Part shown: piece by piece, positions 20,843 through 32,667 of the stretch
Layout of the letters: each line of letters opens with the position of its first letter
Position numbering within the stretch: the stretch's first letter is position 1
From: Perilla frutescens
Taxonomy: Eukaryota; Streptophyta; Magnoliopsida; Lamiales; Lamiaceae
Length of the DNA: 64,000 bases
Assembly (NCBI GenBank): GCA_026008535.1
Contig: BRKX01000009.1
Span: 51,271,001-51,335,000, forward strand
Direction of reading: 5' to 3'
Notes under the pieces: generated by a model
What the model was told of the DNA's origin: nothing
Seen by the model: the letters and a program-made list of their open reading frames with translations, nothing else
Databases searched by the model: none
Made by a program: the position numbers and the translations under genes

Positions 20843-22170
20843 TAAGTTTCTTATTATGGCTTGTACTTAAACTTAGTTTATTAGTATTAATTATTATGTA
20901 CTTTTTTTAATTTTCTATATTATATATATGTATGTAATGTCTATGTGTAATATATAAATTGTATTCTGTTATTTTTGTTTTATAGTTGACTATATATGCG
21001 ATCATTTGGATGAACCCAATAATTTTTAATTAAAATTAATCCAACTCCATTAATTAATACGTGAATGACTAATAAATCATAAATTATAATTTAACACTGT
21101 AATAATAAAACTAAAATAAATTAATGTAATGTAAAAACATCAAACCCTATGTGATGTGAAAGATGTAGTGGTTGAAATGATTTTATTTCACTAATTTGGA
21201 TTCATCCAAATCATTTATTTCATTAATGATGGAGTGATGGTTGCATTTAATATATATATATATATATATATTTATTAATTTTATTTCGAATGACTAAAAT
21301 TAAAATTTATTTCGAATGATTAAAATATTTCAAATAACTGGTGCATTGATACATCACGCTGACTATTAACAAACTAGACATATAAGAGATTAATAATAGG
21401 GTGAATAATAACAAATCGATAATTAGATCATCAGTGCAATTACATTTAAAATGAAAATATATGCACTAAGTGCATTTTTATACTAATTAAATTAAAAAAA
21501 CATAACAAAAATAAGAACAAACCCTGAGTCCAGTACTCATCCTCAACCTTAACCGCCTCTTTCTATTTAATAACCGCCTCTTCAATACTTGAACCAGCAA
21601 TCCTCCATTCCTGCATCAACGATAAAACAAAAAAAAAACAACACAAACAACACAAAGAATAAAATCATATCCTAATAAAAACACTTAATTAAAACATAAC
21701 ATAACATAACATGCACAAACTTAATTAGCAGAGAGTAGTTCACGGATCGCAAGTTTGTTGGTGTTTAGATAATTAATTACATGCCACAAAAAAAGAGTGT
21801 TTCACAAAACCAGAACACCACAACCATCAAAAGTTTAACAAAAAAAACATAAATCCTAAATTCTGTCCCTAACATCAGTCAGCCGCATAGTTGGACAACC
21901 GATTGAAATCAACACCATCAAAACCACCATAGTCCCTGATCTCATGAAGTGCTTGTAGATGGGGCATTCCGGATAGCCCGGAGTTCCTCCACCTCGGACT
22001 CTCCAGCATCATAAAATAAGTAAAATCAATTATATTATTAGGGTAAAAGTGTATAATATCAAATCTACTTACATCCTTTCCAACTCGGTCGAAATACTCA
22101 TCCATTGCATTGTCTTAGTTGGTCCTTTCGTTGTAATGGATTCCAAGCTACTCTTTAAAATATTCAAAAA
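20843..22170. other. AT-rich intergenic DNA with a dispersed repeat
   Basis: About 130 bp at 21098-21230 ('CTATGTGATGTGAAAGAT...GGTTGAA...CACTAATTTGGATTCATCC') recur at 31718-31850. A (TA)n run lies at 21249-21270. The minus-strand stretch 22105-21875 has a coding look ('GMPHLQALHEIRDYGGFDGV') but no recognised family. Confidence 0.45.
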
Positions 22171-22268
22171 TCCAAAGCTTCTATTCCAACTCGTTCAACT
22201 TCAAAACCACTTCAATCAATCCAAAGCTTCTATTCCAACTCGTTCAACTTCAAAACCACTTCAATCAT
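22171..22268 (+). repeat. Perfect 49-bp tandem duplication
   Basis: The 49-bp unit beginning TCCAAAGCTTCTATTCCAAC at 22171 is repeated directly at 22220 with no mismatch that I can see. Perfect identity implies a recent slippage or duplication event. Confidence 0.85.
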
Positions 22269-22792
22269 CATTTGCTCTTTGAATAAGGTAAGAGCTTTTA
22301 AAGCTTCAACCATTTTGAAAAATTATTGGCTGAAATTGAATTGAAGCTTTCTTTTCTAGAGAGAAAAAGAGAACACTAATTTTTTTTAAAGAGAAGAGAA
22401 TAAGAATTCTTTTGAGAGACCGCAAATGCAGTGGATGTTGAGTATGTTGTTGTATTGTGTTCTTTCTCAAAATTTTGGCAAAGGGTTTTTATGAGTGAGA
22501 AGGAGACTCATAAATGTGTTGGTTAAAAGAATTAAATTATCTTTGTCGTTTTCCTTTGGCTTTTAATTTTAAGCTTCGGACCAACGGTCAAGATAATAAA
22601 TTCTGACAAAAGCAATTAATTGAGCCAAAAGGATTTTATTAAAGAAATACTTAGAAAATAAACTAATTTACAAGAAGTTTCCTAAGACGTCTAGTCTGCT
22701 GACTTCTGAAGCCTTCAGATCTCCTCGCTATCAGTTTTTCTTTTCTTGAAAATGGCCTTTTTGGAACTATTTGACTTTTCTTGATGAATTTC

Positions 22793-24091
22793 CTATTTAG
22801 AAGTTTTGAGTCCAGTATGAGCTTGAAGTTCCTGAATCGACTCAGATAGCTGTCTTACCTGATCTTGCAGTTGTTTGATCAGCTTTTCACAATGATTGAG
22901 GGATTGAACTGATGGACAGCTAGGTAGGGTGTCCGACTGGAAGTCATCAGTTGTCTTGGTTCTTGAATCTGTTGTTGGCTTCTCTTTGGTCTCTCTCATC
23001 TCTTATGTCGTGTTCTTTGGCTGAGTTGATTCAGAGCTTTTCTGAGCTTTCCTTTCAATAGGCTTAGTTTGGACTGTCATTCCAGTAGTCTTTTTGACCG
23101 AGCTTGATTCAGCTTGCCCTTTCTTTTTTTGATCCAATGACGTGAATATGGGAGGTTCTTCATCCGATTCAGATGATTCCATTTTTATTGGTTCAATCAT
23201 CTTTGCCTTCTCTTTTCTAAGAATTCCTGGACTCTTGACTGATTTCTGTCGGGTTTGATATTCTCTGATCTGTATTGGTAGCTCCGTTGAACGTCTGATT
23301 GATCTTGGCAAAAAGTCATCTGGATCAACTTCTTCAACTATCGTTTCCTTCATCATTAACTGCGGAAGCTGATTTTCCAGAATTAGGCTGACTCTGTTCA
23401 AGAAGCACATCTTCTGTAGAAATTTCTTGTCACTGACATTTTTTACTTCGATGATTTCTACATATTTCCTGAGCTGGTCAAAGAAGTGCTGCGCCCAGTA
23501 TATCATTATTTCATTACAAATAGCCTTGCAGATTTGGTATCTAGGCACTGTCATCTCTGACAGACTTCTTGATGCTCCGGTGAGCATCTTTGCGACAATC
23601 ATAGCTAGCACTTGATATTCCTCTTTGAACTTGATTATCATGTGATTGTTATGATACTCTTGAGTGATTGACTTCTTTTTCCACTCATTGTAATGTAGTT
23701 CAGGGTTTACCCACACATCCTCAATCTTCTTGCCACCAGTTGGAATTTTGAAAATTTTTCGAAGAATCATTAGGGTGATGGAGACTTCTCTTCCTCTCAC
23801 TTCTGTAATGATCTTCTGAGAATTCTTTTTGTACTATGAGTTCAAAAAGAACTCTGCCACGGCTTCAGGATAGACTTTTGAGGGAGCTTTCTCAGTGAAG
23901 GTTTTTAGCTTGGCTTTCTTTACTAATGTGAGGATTAGTTCACATAGCTCAGAGTTACCACAGATTTCTCTGAAGATCATGGGATTGAGAAATTTTTCAT
24001 GATATAGATCTTTTCTAAACACCGTGAAATCTTCTCCAGAAAGTTTGAAGTTATACTTTCTGCCATGTTTATTAGCAGAAAATTGAGCCAT
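22793..24091 (-). pseudogene. Envelope-like / 'putative plant transposon protein' ORF
   Basis: A single frame runs from ATG 24091 to the stop at 22793 (433 codons) broken by two stops: TAG near 23834 and TAA near 23003. It opens 'MAQFSANKHGRKYNFKLSGE', then 'SKVYPEAVAEFFLNS' and 'VRGREVSITLMILRKIFKIP'. A 'Y-P-x2-V-x2-F' block followed by 'V-R-G-x2-V' resembles the plant proteins annotated as envelope-like or putative plant transposon protein, which accompany some LTR elements. The middle has 'ICKAICNEIMIYWAQHFFDQ'. The C-terminal half is rich in Lys, Ser and Glu and ends in a coiled-coil-like segment ('LIKQLQDQVRQLSESIQELQ'). No transmembrane segment is obvious. Both stops are one transition from sense codons. 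Function is unknown; the family call is tentative. Confidence 0.5.
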
Positions 24092-24099
24092 AATAGAAG

Positions 24100-24860
24100 G
24101 ATTTTGGGAAGATTTGAGAGATTTTGAGGGAGATGTGGCTTTTGATGAGTTTTAGAGAGACTTATTGTTTGAGATCTGTGGTCAGCTGTGTCAGGAATTT
24201 AGGAGAAAAACAACTAACTTATTTATAGGCTCAAGCAATTGGTGAATCTAACGGTAAAAAGGAATTTGATTGCAAATCAAAATTGAACGGTTCTGATTAA
24301 TCCGTTGATTTCAATTTCATATTTATCCGTTGAGATTAATGAGGGGAGAGAGAGTGGGTCCAACGGTAATGTTTGAGAGACACGTCATTTTATCGTTCAG
24401 TAATAAATTCAATTTGAACTTATCTGATTTTTGGCTCTCCTCCAGTCTCCACATGGCATTTGAGCTGCTGACGTCATCAGTTGCCTTCTCGATTGATGAT
24501 CCTCTTGGCTTGGAGTGATCAGTTCTAGCTAGAGTCTCCTCAGCTTCGACTCTTTGTCAGCTTAAGATGTCTCCTTCAGCTTTGCTCAGTCTAAGCTTGT
24601 CAGCTGCTTCCATCAGCTGAAGCTTTGCCTTTATCAGTCAGTTTAGAATTCAACTGTTCTCATTAGTTGAATGTGACTGATTGAGAATTGATGCCTTCTG
24701 CGATCAGTTTACTCATTTTCAACAGCTTTTTTACAGCCTTTTGCCATTCTTTTAGAACTGATATGGGCTATATCAGTTTAAGCTCCAAAGCTTACAATAT
24801 TGATGCCATTTTGAGTCAGTTCCCATTATCAGCGAGAGTGATCCTCTTCACTTCTTCTGC
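24100..24860 (-). promoter_or_regulatory. Putative promoter and LTR-like region upstream of the envelope-like ORF
   Basis: On the minus strand TATAAAT (24228-24222) lies about 130 bp upstream of ATG 24091. A leader rich in CTCTCAAA follows, as in plant 5' UTRs. The part 24480-24850 is dense in TCAGTT, CAGCTGA and GATCAG words, the same composition as the LTR at 29132-30872. It may therefore be a diverged LTR or a shared regulatory region. No reverse transcriptase motif is seen here on either strand. Confidence 0.4.
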
Positions 24861-25156
24861 TGGATGATCATCATCTTCTTTTGAAGCTAGTTCGAGCAAT
24901 CCCAATTGGATGCATAACTTAACAAATCTAGCTTCTTTTGATTGCTCCTTCGGCCGCAGTATCTGCTCCGGCTTGCTCTTTATTTTCACTGATTCTTCCC
25001 TCTGTTTCAGTTATGGGGTTTGAGACTTCATGATGACTTGTATCCTCAATGACCAGGTTATCTCCAAATGGTCTAGAATCAGTTTCGATGCCATCTTCTA
25101 GTAACACTTCAAACTGCCCTGAGACAGTATGATCAACATAGTCCAGCAGGCTTTCA

Positions 25157-26508
25157 CTAGGCAATGCTCGCTCTGATGTACAGTTCTCCTTTTTTGTTTC
25201 TGTATTCATTAGCAAGCTCATCAAATACCACATGACATGTTACCTCCACAACCAGTGTCCTTTTATTGAACACTCTGTAAGCTTGAGAATGAGGGGCATT
25301 ATAGCCAAGAAAGATCCCCTCATCAGCTTTGGTACTGAAAGCTTTCATCTGGGATTTGCCATTATTGTGAATATAACATTTGCAGCTAAATATCTTAAAG
25401 TAAGAGATAGAAGGCTTATGACCCTTGTATAGCTCGTAGGGTGTTTTGTCATGGATGATGATGATGGCACTTCTGTTTTGTGTGTGGCAGGCTGTGTTAA
25501 CTGCCTCTGCCCAATAGCATTCAGCTATGTTGGCATCTGCTACCATTGCTCTGGCTACCTTCTTTAGCGTGAGATTCATCCTTTCTGCTACGCTATTTTG
25601 TTGAGGAGTTCTTGCAGCGGAGTGTTCATGAGTGATTCCTAGTTCACTCAGGAACTTGATCATTTGCTGATTGACAAATTCAGTTTCATTGTCAGATCTT
25701 ATCCTTTGAACTGATTTTCCTTTGTCAATCTGCAGTCTTCTGATCAATATTGATAGCTTCTCAAAAGTTTCATCCTTACTTCTCAAGAACTCCACCCAGG
25801 TATACCTTGAGTAGTCATCTACTACTACAAATGTAAACTTTTTACCTCTGGGGGTTGGTGGCTTCACAGGTCCATGTGAAGTAACTGAAGAATGTCAGTT
25901 GTTCCTGGAGGATGGCTTTTGTTCTTGAATGATGACTTAACCTGCTTTCCTTTCTGGTATGGTCCGCAGACGCTAGTTTTCTTGTAGATTTCCTTAGAAA
26001 GCCCACCAACTAGTTCTTTCTTAGCCAGGTAGTTGATAGTTTTGAAGTTGAGATGGTTCAGTCGTTGATGCCACAGCCAGCTTGCTTCAGTTGATCCTTT
26101 GGAGAGAAAGCAAGTTTCTGAATAGCCAGTTGACCAGTCAACTACATACATGTTGCCCTTTCTTACTCCAGTCAAGAGTATGGCTCCAGTTGACTCGTCT
26201 CTGATGTCACATGAGCTATTACTGAAGTTGACTGAGTACCCATTGTCACAAAGTTGACTGATGCTCAGCAGTTTGTGCCTCAGTCCTTCAACATGTGACA
26301 CGTCATTGACGATAACTTTTCCTTTGACCACGAACCCTTCTCCAATGGTTCGGCTCTTCGAGTTGTCTCCAAAGGTGACTAGTGGTCCCTTAACCTCTTT
26401 ATAACCATCAAGATCATTCTTATCTCCGGTCATATGTTTTGAGCACCCACTATCCAGATACCAAGTATCTTTGACCTTTTTCTTGGATAGGATGTTTTTT
26501 CCCTGCAA
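25157..26508 (-). pseudogene. Copia protease and integrase, frame-broken
   Basis: Protease is at 26470-26430: 'DTWYLDSGCSKHMTG' with the catalytic D-S-G. The pre-integrase block 'WLWHQRLNHLNFKTINYL' is near 26090-26035, and the zinc residues are partly lost ('CGPYQKGKQVKS'). The frame breaks at 25864, where 'LLHMDL' runs into a stop and the integrase core restarts 4 nt upstream in another frame. That looks like a small deletion between two copies of GGACCT. The core carries Asp in 'VVVDDYSRYTWVEFLRS', 'RIRSDNETEFVN' and the Glu region 'RTPQQNSVAERMN'; 'DNGTEF' has become 'DNETEF'. The C-terminal part includes 'GIFLGYNAPHSQAYRVFN'. A further stop or frame change lies near 25157-25233. Confidence 0.8.
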
Positions 26509-26663
26509 AGCAAGAATCAGGGTTTAGGTACCCACATGATATCGAGTCTTGAGAGATTAACTAGATGTTTGGGAATCCATATATGCCACACTTTTAGCTT
26601 TTCCTTTCCAAGAGATCCTTTAAAATTGGATCTCTGGATATGCATTGGACTTCTTGTGACTCT

Positions 26664-29042
26664 TTAATTGAGAGTCGAGTCCAGTGATCTATACCTCCGA
26701 TGAGATTCAGCATAGAAGACTTCAACTAATATCCTCTCATCTTGTGACCTTAATGCTCCTTGTCTTGGCCAATTTCGTCTGACCTTTTGACTTTGAGCTC
26801 TTTGGCCTTTGTGGTGTGGCCAATTTGCAAACCATTTGTAACTGGGATTGAATCTTAATTCATCCCTTGAGTTTAAGAACTCATTATACTGGATTACAAG
26901 GTCACTTGGAGGGAACTCTTCCAAAGAAATTGGATTATGCTGTTTTGCATAATACAATCTCGTGTGTTCATTTCTTCTGGGATTTGAAGAACTCCCAGGT
27001 TGAAATGTACTGGAGGAGTTTCTAGATTGTTGAATTGATGGCCTACTTTGAGCTGATGCTCTTGTCTGAACGATTGGTCTTGGTTGAACTGATGACCTGG
27101 AATAAAATGGAGGCTTTCGAGGATTCGACCTCTGATGAGCTTTGGATTTTGACCGATCAGTAGATCTGGACTGCTGAGCTGATCGATGTCGAACTGGTGG
27201 CTTTAACTGAGCACCAAGTCTTTGAAAGACTGACTGTCTTCGAGTTGCCCCTCTTGAATGTTCAGTCTGATCTCTGGGCTGAGTTTGAGGAGTTTCCAAG
27301 ATTCCCTTGGCTTTTGACTCCTCAACTGGGGGGGACTGAGCTGGTCTTGTGAATCCTCTCAGGATTCCAGATTCACAGCTCTGTACGACTGCCTTGCCCT
27401 TCTCTGCGACAGTGTACTTACTATATCCCAGCCCTGGGCTCTCAGATTCAGTTCTCTGATGACTCAAGATTTCATCAAGAGTCTGGGATCCCTTCTTGAA
27501 CTTGAGAGATAATTCCTCTCTTTTAAGAATTTCTTGCTTGAGCTGCTCATTCTCAGTTTCCAATTCTGTATTTCTCAACTTTAGCTGATCCATTTCTGTT
27601 GACTGAGCATCTAGACTTTTTAGTCTTTCATTTTCAACACTTAGCTCATCAACTTTGCTTCTTAGCTCATCATTTTCATCCTTCAGTTCAATATGCATAC
27701 TTGATACATAAGCTAATTGATCTTCTAGGATTCTTAACTGTTCATCCAGTTCGTTCCTAGAGATCGATGCTTTATGTATATGATAGAATGAGGTTATTAA
27801 GTCAGTTTGACTAACCTCTTCTTCATTGTCAGCCATGAGACATAGTAAAGATTCATCATCGGAGTTGTAGCCGTCTGAGTCGATTTCAGATGGGTAGTCT
27901 GAATCGTCAAGTACAACATTCTCAGAGTTTGCGATCATTGTTTTCCTTTTGAAGAAGCTTCTCCTCACTTTGGTCTTTTTATCTTCAGGAAGCTCTGGAC
28001 ACTCGTATCTGTAGTGTCCTTGCTTGTGGCAATGGAAACATTCCTCTATGTTCCTGTTTGCCATCCTGAATTGTTCAGCTGGACGATCAGCTGGCTGCTG
28101 GTTTCTCTCACCTTTAGCAGCTTCATCAGCTTGGGGTTGAGCTGATTGTTGATCTCTGACTTTTCTTAGCTTCTCCAGCAATCTTATCATTGACTGGATT
28201 TGCTCATTCAAGTCTTCAGTCAAGATCTCCTTTTTGTCGGCTGACTCTCTTCTTCGATCAGTCACCGATCTCCCTGGATTCTCTCTGACAAGCGAGCCTC
28301 TTGGTCAGAAGTTGTTTCTTCCGCGGGCTTCTCTGAATCGATTTCTTTCAGCATAGAAAGAAGCATCATGAGAAGAGGAAGTGGATGCTTCTCTCTTTCG
28401 ATTCAGGCTGTACTCATGAGCTTTGAGAGATCTAAATAACTCTCTAGGAGTAATGCAATCCAAGTCTCTTGACTCTTTAGTAGCAATTACTTTTATATCC
28501 CACTCATCATTGAGATTATTAAGAACTTTCAAGTTCATCTCACTGTTAGGATAGTTTCTTCCCAGATTGTTCATCTCGCTTATGATGCCAAGAAATGTTG
28601 TTTCTGGGCTCGACATGCTTTCTTCCAGCTGCATTTTGAAAGACTCATATTTATCAACTGCCAGCTGGAGCTTGTTTCCTTTGATGGCTTCGGACTCTTT
28701 GCAGATATCTGCAAGAAGGTCCCACATCTCCTTCGTTGTTCTACAGTTCTTTGTGTCTTTCATACGATCCTCATCTAGATTCTGAAAGAGTGCTGCTTAA
28801 GTAACAAACTCTAGGTTTTTCAACTTCTTCTATTCACCCGTGAGAAGATGAGTTGTTTTTGGGATCCTGGCCGGTTGGTTGGCATCCATGATGTGGGCTT
28901 CATTGTCCATCATTATGATGATTGGACCGTCTTCGATCACCTCCCACATATTCTCATGGATAGAGCATAGATGAGCTTTCATCCTCCTGCTCCAATTATC
29001 ATAGTTCTCAACTGAAAAGAGAGGTAGCTTATGGTTTTCCAT
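26664..29042 (-). pseudogene. Copia gag polyprotein, one frame with stops
   Basis: The start ATG at 29042 gives 'MENHKLPLFSVENYDNWSRR', the usual Copia gag opening. The frame runs to 26664 with stops near 28830, 28800 and 28305. In order: the UBN2-type gag core ('TTKEMWDLLADICKESEAIK', 'TTFLGIISEMNNLGRNYPNS', 'WDIKVIATKESRDLDCITPR'), then an R-rich segment. A CCHC zinc knuckle follows at about 28050-28010 (C-FH-C-HKQG-H-YRYE-C). After it come an acidic stretch, a long coiled coil (about 27750-27480, 'IELKDENDELRSKVDELSVE') and an S/R/Q-rich tail. The long coiled-coil extension fits SIRE-type gags. The frame ends out of phase with protease. Confidence 0.8.
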
Positions 29043-29121
29043 AGCTAGAACGGTTAGCACAGATAAACAGATCTGATTCAAATGATATACAGAAATGGTT
29101 GATCCTTAGAATCAACCGCTA

Positions 29122-29129
29122 TGATACCA
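29122..29129 (-). other. Primer-binding site of the SIRE-like Copia
   Basis: On the minus strand TGGTATCA lies two bases inside the LTR end and matches the initiator-Met tRNA primer site used by plant Copia elements. Confidence 0.75.
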
Positions 29130-29131
29130 CT

Positions 29132-30872
29132 TGTTGGTCCCCGTGCGAGCCTTAGTCAATTTAGGGGGGGTGAATAAACTGACTTCAAAAACTTTTAAAA
29201 CTGATTGTAGAATAGATAGGGCCCTGACTCGCTTTTGAGATTTATCTGTACTGACTGATCAGTTGAGTGAAGCTGACAAAAGCTTAGCTGGTGAGCTGAT
29301 CAGTTTTCAGCTAATAGCTTGAAGACATGGCTGAAGCTTGTCAGTTCAGTCTATGTGTGTGAATGTGTGTAGTTAAAGAACTTGCAAAACTATAAAACAG
29401 TAAGAGCAGCACACACAGAACTTTATAGAGGTTCGAAGCTTCCTGCATCTACGTTCTCTCTTCCTTCCGCAGAAGGGCAATCCACTATGCAAGTGTAAAG
29501 TTTCTTTATTACAATTACACAGTGAAGAATTCCTGTTGGACCTGAAAATGGCACCCTTTAACCCGAGCGCGACCTCCTTTTCAATTGTTGTTGTCCCAGA
29601 AGAACGAACCTGTCGGTACACGCTCCTCCTCAGCCAGTTTCTGGGTCGACAGCTCACACTTATCGGTCCCAACTGCTCGCTGAGACTTTAGGTGCTATTT
29701 CCCGTCTTTACATGATTTTAGATCTCGCTCGATCTTCAAGAAAGCAGTCTTGAAACTGTTATCAACCTGGAGTGCTCCTTTCTCTTTGAGCTGAGTGGTT
29801 GATCTTTGAGGGACTAAACTGAGAAGTTTTGCTCTTGCTTAAATTCTGCGTTAGCTTAGCAGCTTGCTTTGAACTGAAGCACGCCTTCTCAGTCTAAGAC
29901 TTTTCACACTTTGAGAATATTGAGCTTTGAGCTGTAGAGAGAGAGAAAGAAATAGCTCGTTCTGTAAAATTAGCAAAGTTAGATTGGCGAAAGTCTTGGC
30001 CAAAATTGATTTCAATAGATGAGTGAATTTTGACCGTTATGATTGGTGATGTTTAGAAATCACCAGTGGCATTTTAATGCATGTAGCCGTTTGAAGCTCT
30101 TTTAATGAACTAGCCATTTTGACTTTAATATCCACTGCTCTAAGATCATCAGGATCTTTCAAAGATTTTCTATTGAGATCTTTATTAACTGCTTGTCAGT
30201 AGGAGCAGGTGACTCGGCTATCATTTCTTGGACATTCAGCTGACGGGCTCTCAGCTGTCTCGGCTTTTAGCTCTAAGATAGTCCAGTTGGCAGATCTTCA
30301 GCTGCCTTGAGCTTATATCATGATATAGTCTAGTTCAGGTGACTCATCAGCTAAGCTAAAAAGCTTCCATTTCTAGACTTATCAGCTGGCTACCTGATTA
30401 AGCTTTTTCTCTCTAAACTGAACTATGGTCAATTGAGTGAATGCTCAAAGCATTTAGAGCTGTTTTACCAGTAAACTGATCTTTGATCAGTTTAGGGTCA
30501 GCTCTGACTGATCTCTTGATCAGATCAGTTTCAGCTTTCAAGCTAACTCTGCTCATCCGTCTATCTTGGTTTTTCGCTAAGACTGATGATTGACTCATCT
30601 GCGGATGCCTACCAGTCTCCAAAGTTCTCTTCCCCCTTTACAGCTTATCTCAAGCTTTGAAGAGTTTACTCTAACTGGTCTGATCAGGCAACCTGTAAGA
30701 TGGTTGACCATGCTTCTGAATAGCTGTCTTTCATCTCAGCTTGAAGTCTTACTTGGTCATTGTTCTTGATTTCCAACTTATCATAACCTGCAGTTTTTCA
30801 TTAAATCATCACACGTGTTTTGACATTTCATCAAAACCATTATTTGGGATTTTCCTAACAATTTTCCTAACA
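29132..30872 (-). repeat. 5' LTR of the SIRE-like Copia (about 1.73 kb)
   Basis: On the minus strand it begins TGTTAGGAAAAT and ends GGGGACCAACA. The start is doubled (ATTTTCCTAACA twice, ending at 30860 and 30872), so either position could be the true end. A TATA-type box (CTATAAAG, 29428-29421) lies near the inner end. The sequence is unusually dense in CAGCTGA, GATCAG and AGCTTG words. No partner LTR is found in the window. Confidence 0.7.
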
Positions 30873-31327
30873 ATGACTAATTTTACTAGATAATGACACT
30901 ATATATAGTTGTGAATTTGACTCTATGATGGGGCATGTTTGAACAGTTGTGATCTTTAGCTTCACAAAATCATTTAATAAATCTAATAAATAACTGATTT
31001 ATTTTAATAGATTTCTTATTACTTCTATAGTTATAATTTCTAAATTCCACGTAACCAAATCTAATAGTTTGTACTCTCACTAATTTTAATTTTTATATTT
31101 AGAAATTATAAGAGATGATTGATTACTTGAATAGCTATCACTTATCATAACTGTGTATTAGTTTATTACTATTAATTTTAATAGTTTTCAAATTTCACAA
31201 ATTATGAATATGATCCTATGACTTTATATGGATATCAATAGTTATAATTTCTAAATTCCACGTAACCAAATCAAATAATTTGTACTCACTAAATTTAATT
31301 TTTATATTTAGAAATCATAAGAGATAA

Positions 31328-31351
31328 TTGGGTTTAGGGTTTAGGGTTTAG
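31328..31351 (+). repeat. Short interstitial telomere-like repeat
   Basis: Three consecutive TTTAGGG-type units (GGGTTTAGGGTTTAGGGTTTA) match the plant telomere repeat. Shorter copies are at 33842-33860 and 34962-35000, inside the tandem array. Three units are too few to show a telomeric origin. Confidence 0.6.
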
Positions 31352-32435
31352 TAAAATGAAATTATACATTGTAGTCTAGTAAAATAAAATTGTACACTAT
31401 AGTCTAGTAAAATGAAATCAGAATTGAATCTTAGTATCATGAAACATAAATCGTACTATATTCCAATAACTTACAACCACCATTATTAGTGAGAATATTA
31501 ATTTTTAAAAATTTAATATTGTTTACAAGTGAATGAATGATTTATGACTTGTGACAAGTGAATGATGGGTTGCATATATATTCGATTATATGGATAAAAA
31601 TTCAAACTTAAGTGAATATTCATCATAATTTAATTTGACTAAATATTCATCCAAATCTTTTAATTTATTCTCAGAATCATCAGGATTTATAGCCATAATC
31701 TTTTTTTTTTCTAAATTCAATAATAATAAAACTAAAATAAATAACGCAATGGAAAATATTCAAAACCTATGTGATGTGAAAGATAGAGTGGTTGAAGTGC
31801 TTTTATTTCACTAATTTGGATGCATCCAAATCTTTTTTATTTTCATAATATATTTCGTTTAGGGTGCTTTTATGGTTTACGCAACTTCCTCTATTAATTT
31901 TTTATAAAATAAATTACTTATGAAAATTTGAACTCCCTACGAAAATTTGAACTAATTCCTCCATCGAAAATTTGAAAAAATTTGCTTTATACGAAAAATT
32001 AATTAATCGTCCCCTCGAAATCATTGTCAAAATTTACATTGCTTGAATGCGTCTTTTCCCTTTTTTCATTTAGACAAGTGATATTAAAAGCTAATACCAA
32101 AAATGATATCTTTTTAATTTCCTTTTTAAAAAACATAACATTTTTCACGGATATGAATCACTTATGACCTATGACAAGTGAATGATGGTTGCATTTACTT
32201 CAAAAAATGGATAAAAATTCAAACTTAAGTAAATATAATTCACACTACTTCCTCGATTCTGAAAATAAAGATTTGGATGAATCCAAATATTTAAAATATA
32301 ATTTTTAAAAAATATTTTGGTGATTTTATTTTAAGAAAAATAAGAAAATATTTGGCTAATTTTATGAATCGAAATATTTATAATATCAAATAATTTATTT
32401 TAAGTCATGGGCAGACCAGAGACACTTTACGAAGA

Positions 32436-32531
<96 letters not shown>
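32436..32531 (+). repeat. (AAT)n microsatellite, about 96 bp
   Basis: About 32 uninterrupted AAT/ATA units. The long leucine-repeat ORF on the minus strand across this tract is only a translation of the microsatellite. Confidence 0.95.
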
Positions 32532-32667
32532 TTGATTGAATATTCATCATAATTTAATTTGACTAAATATTCATCCAAATCTTTTAATTTATTTTCAGAA
32601 TCTTTAAAATTTATAATCAGAATCTTTTTTTTATAAATTTTTTTCTCAGAAATGGGTTTAAATCTTT

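Larger units (their letters stand above)
24930..30872 (-). mobile_element. Truncated SIRE-like Copia element (5' LTR, gag, PR, IN; no RT)
   Basis: On the minus strand the order is LTR (30872-29132), primer-binding site, gag (from 29042), protease and integrase. Recognisable coding ends near 24930 just past the integrase C-terminal region. No RT box (such as YVDD), RNase H block or second LTR is seen between there and 22600. The gag and integrase style (long gag with coiled coil; 'WYLDSGCSKHMTG') resembles the SIRE/Maximus lineage, whose members can carry an extra ORF after pol. The missing RT/RH points to a deletion or a template-switch chimera with the neighbouring envelope-like unit. The position of the left boundary is an estimate. 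Confidence 0.75.
30873..32660. repeat. Dispersed and tandem AT-rich repeats
   Basis: Direct repeats seen: 'ATTTCTAAATTCCACGTAAC' blocks of about 95 bp at 31028 and 31240; a 28-bp unit of the type GTAAAATGAAATTATACATT repeated 2-3 times at 31351-31420; 'AATATTCATCATAATTTAAT' blocks at about 31610 and 32540; 'GACAAGTGAATGATGG' at 31548 and 32174. About 130 bp at 31718-31850 match 21098-21230. No gene is recognised. Confidence 0.6.

Noticed and set aside
24930..25233. Acidic ORF after the integrase as a separate gene
   Set aside because: It is the continuation of the Copia polyprotein linker between integrase and the missing RT, in a shifted frame.
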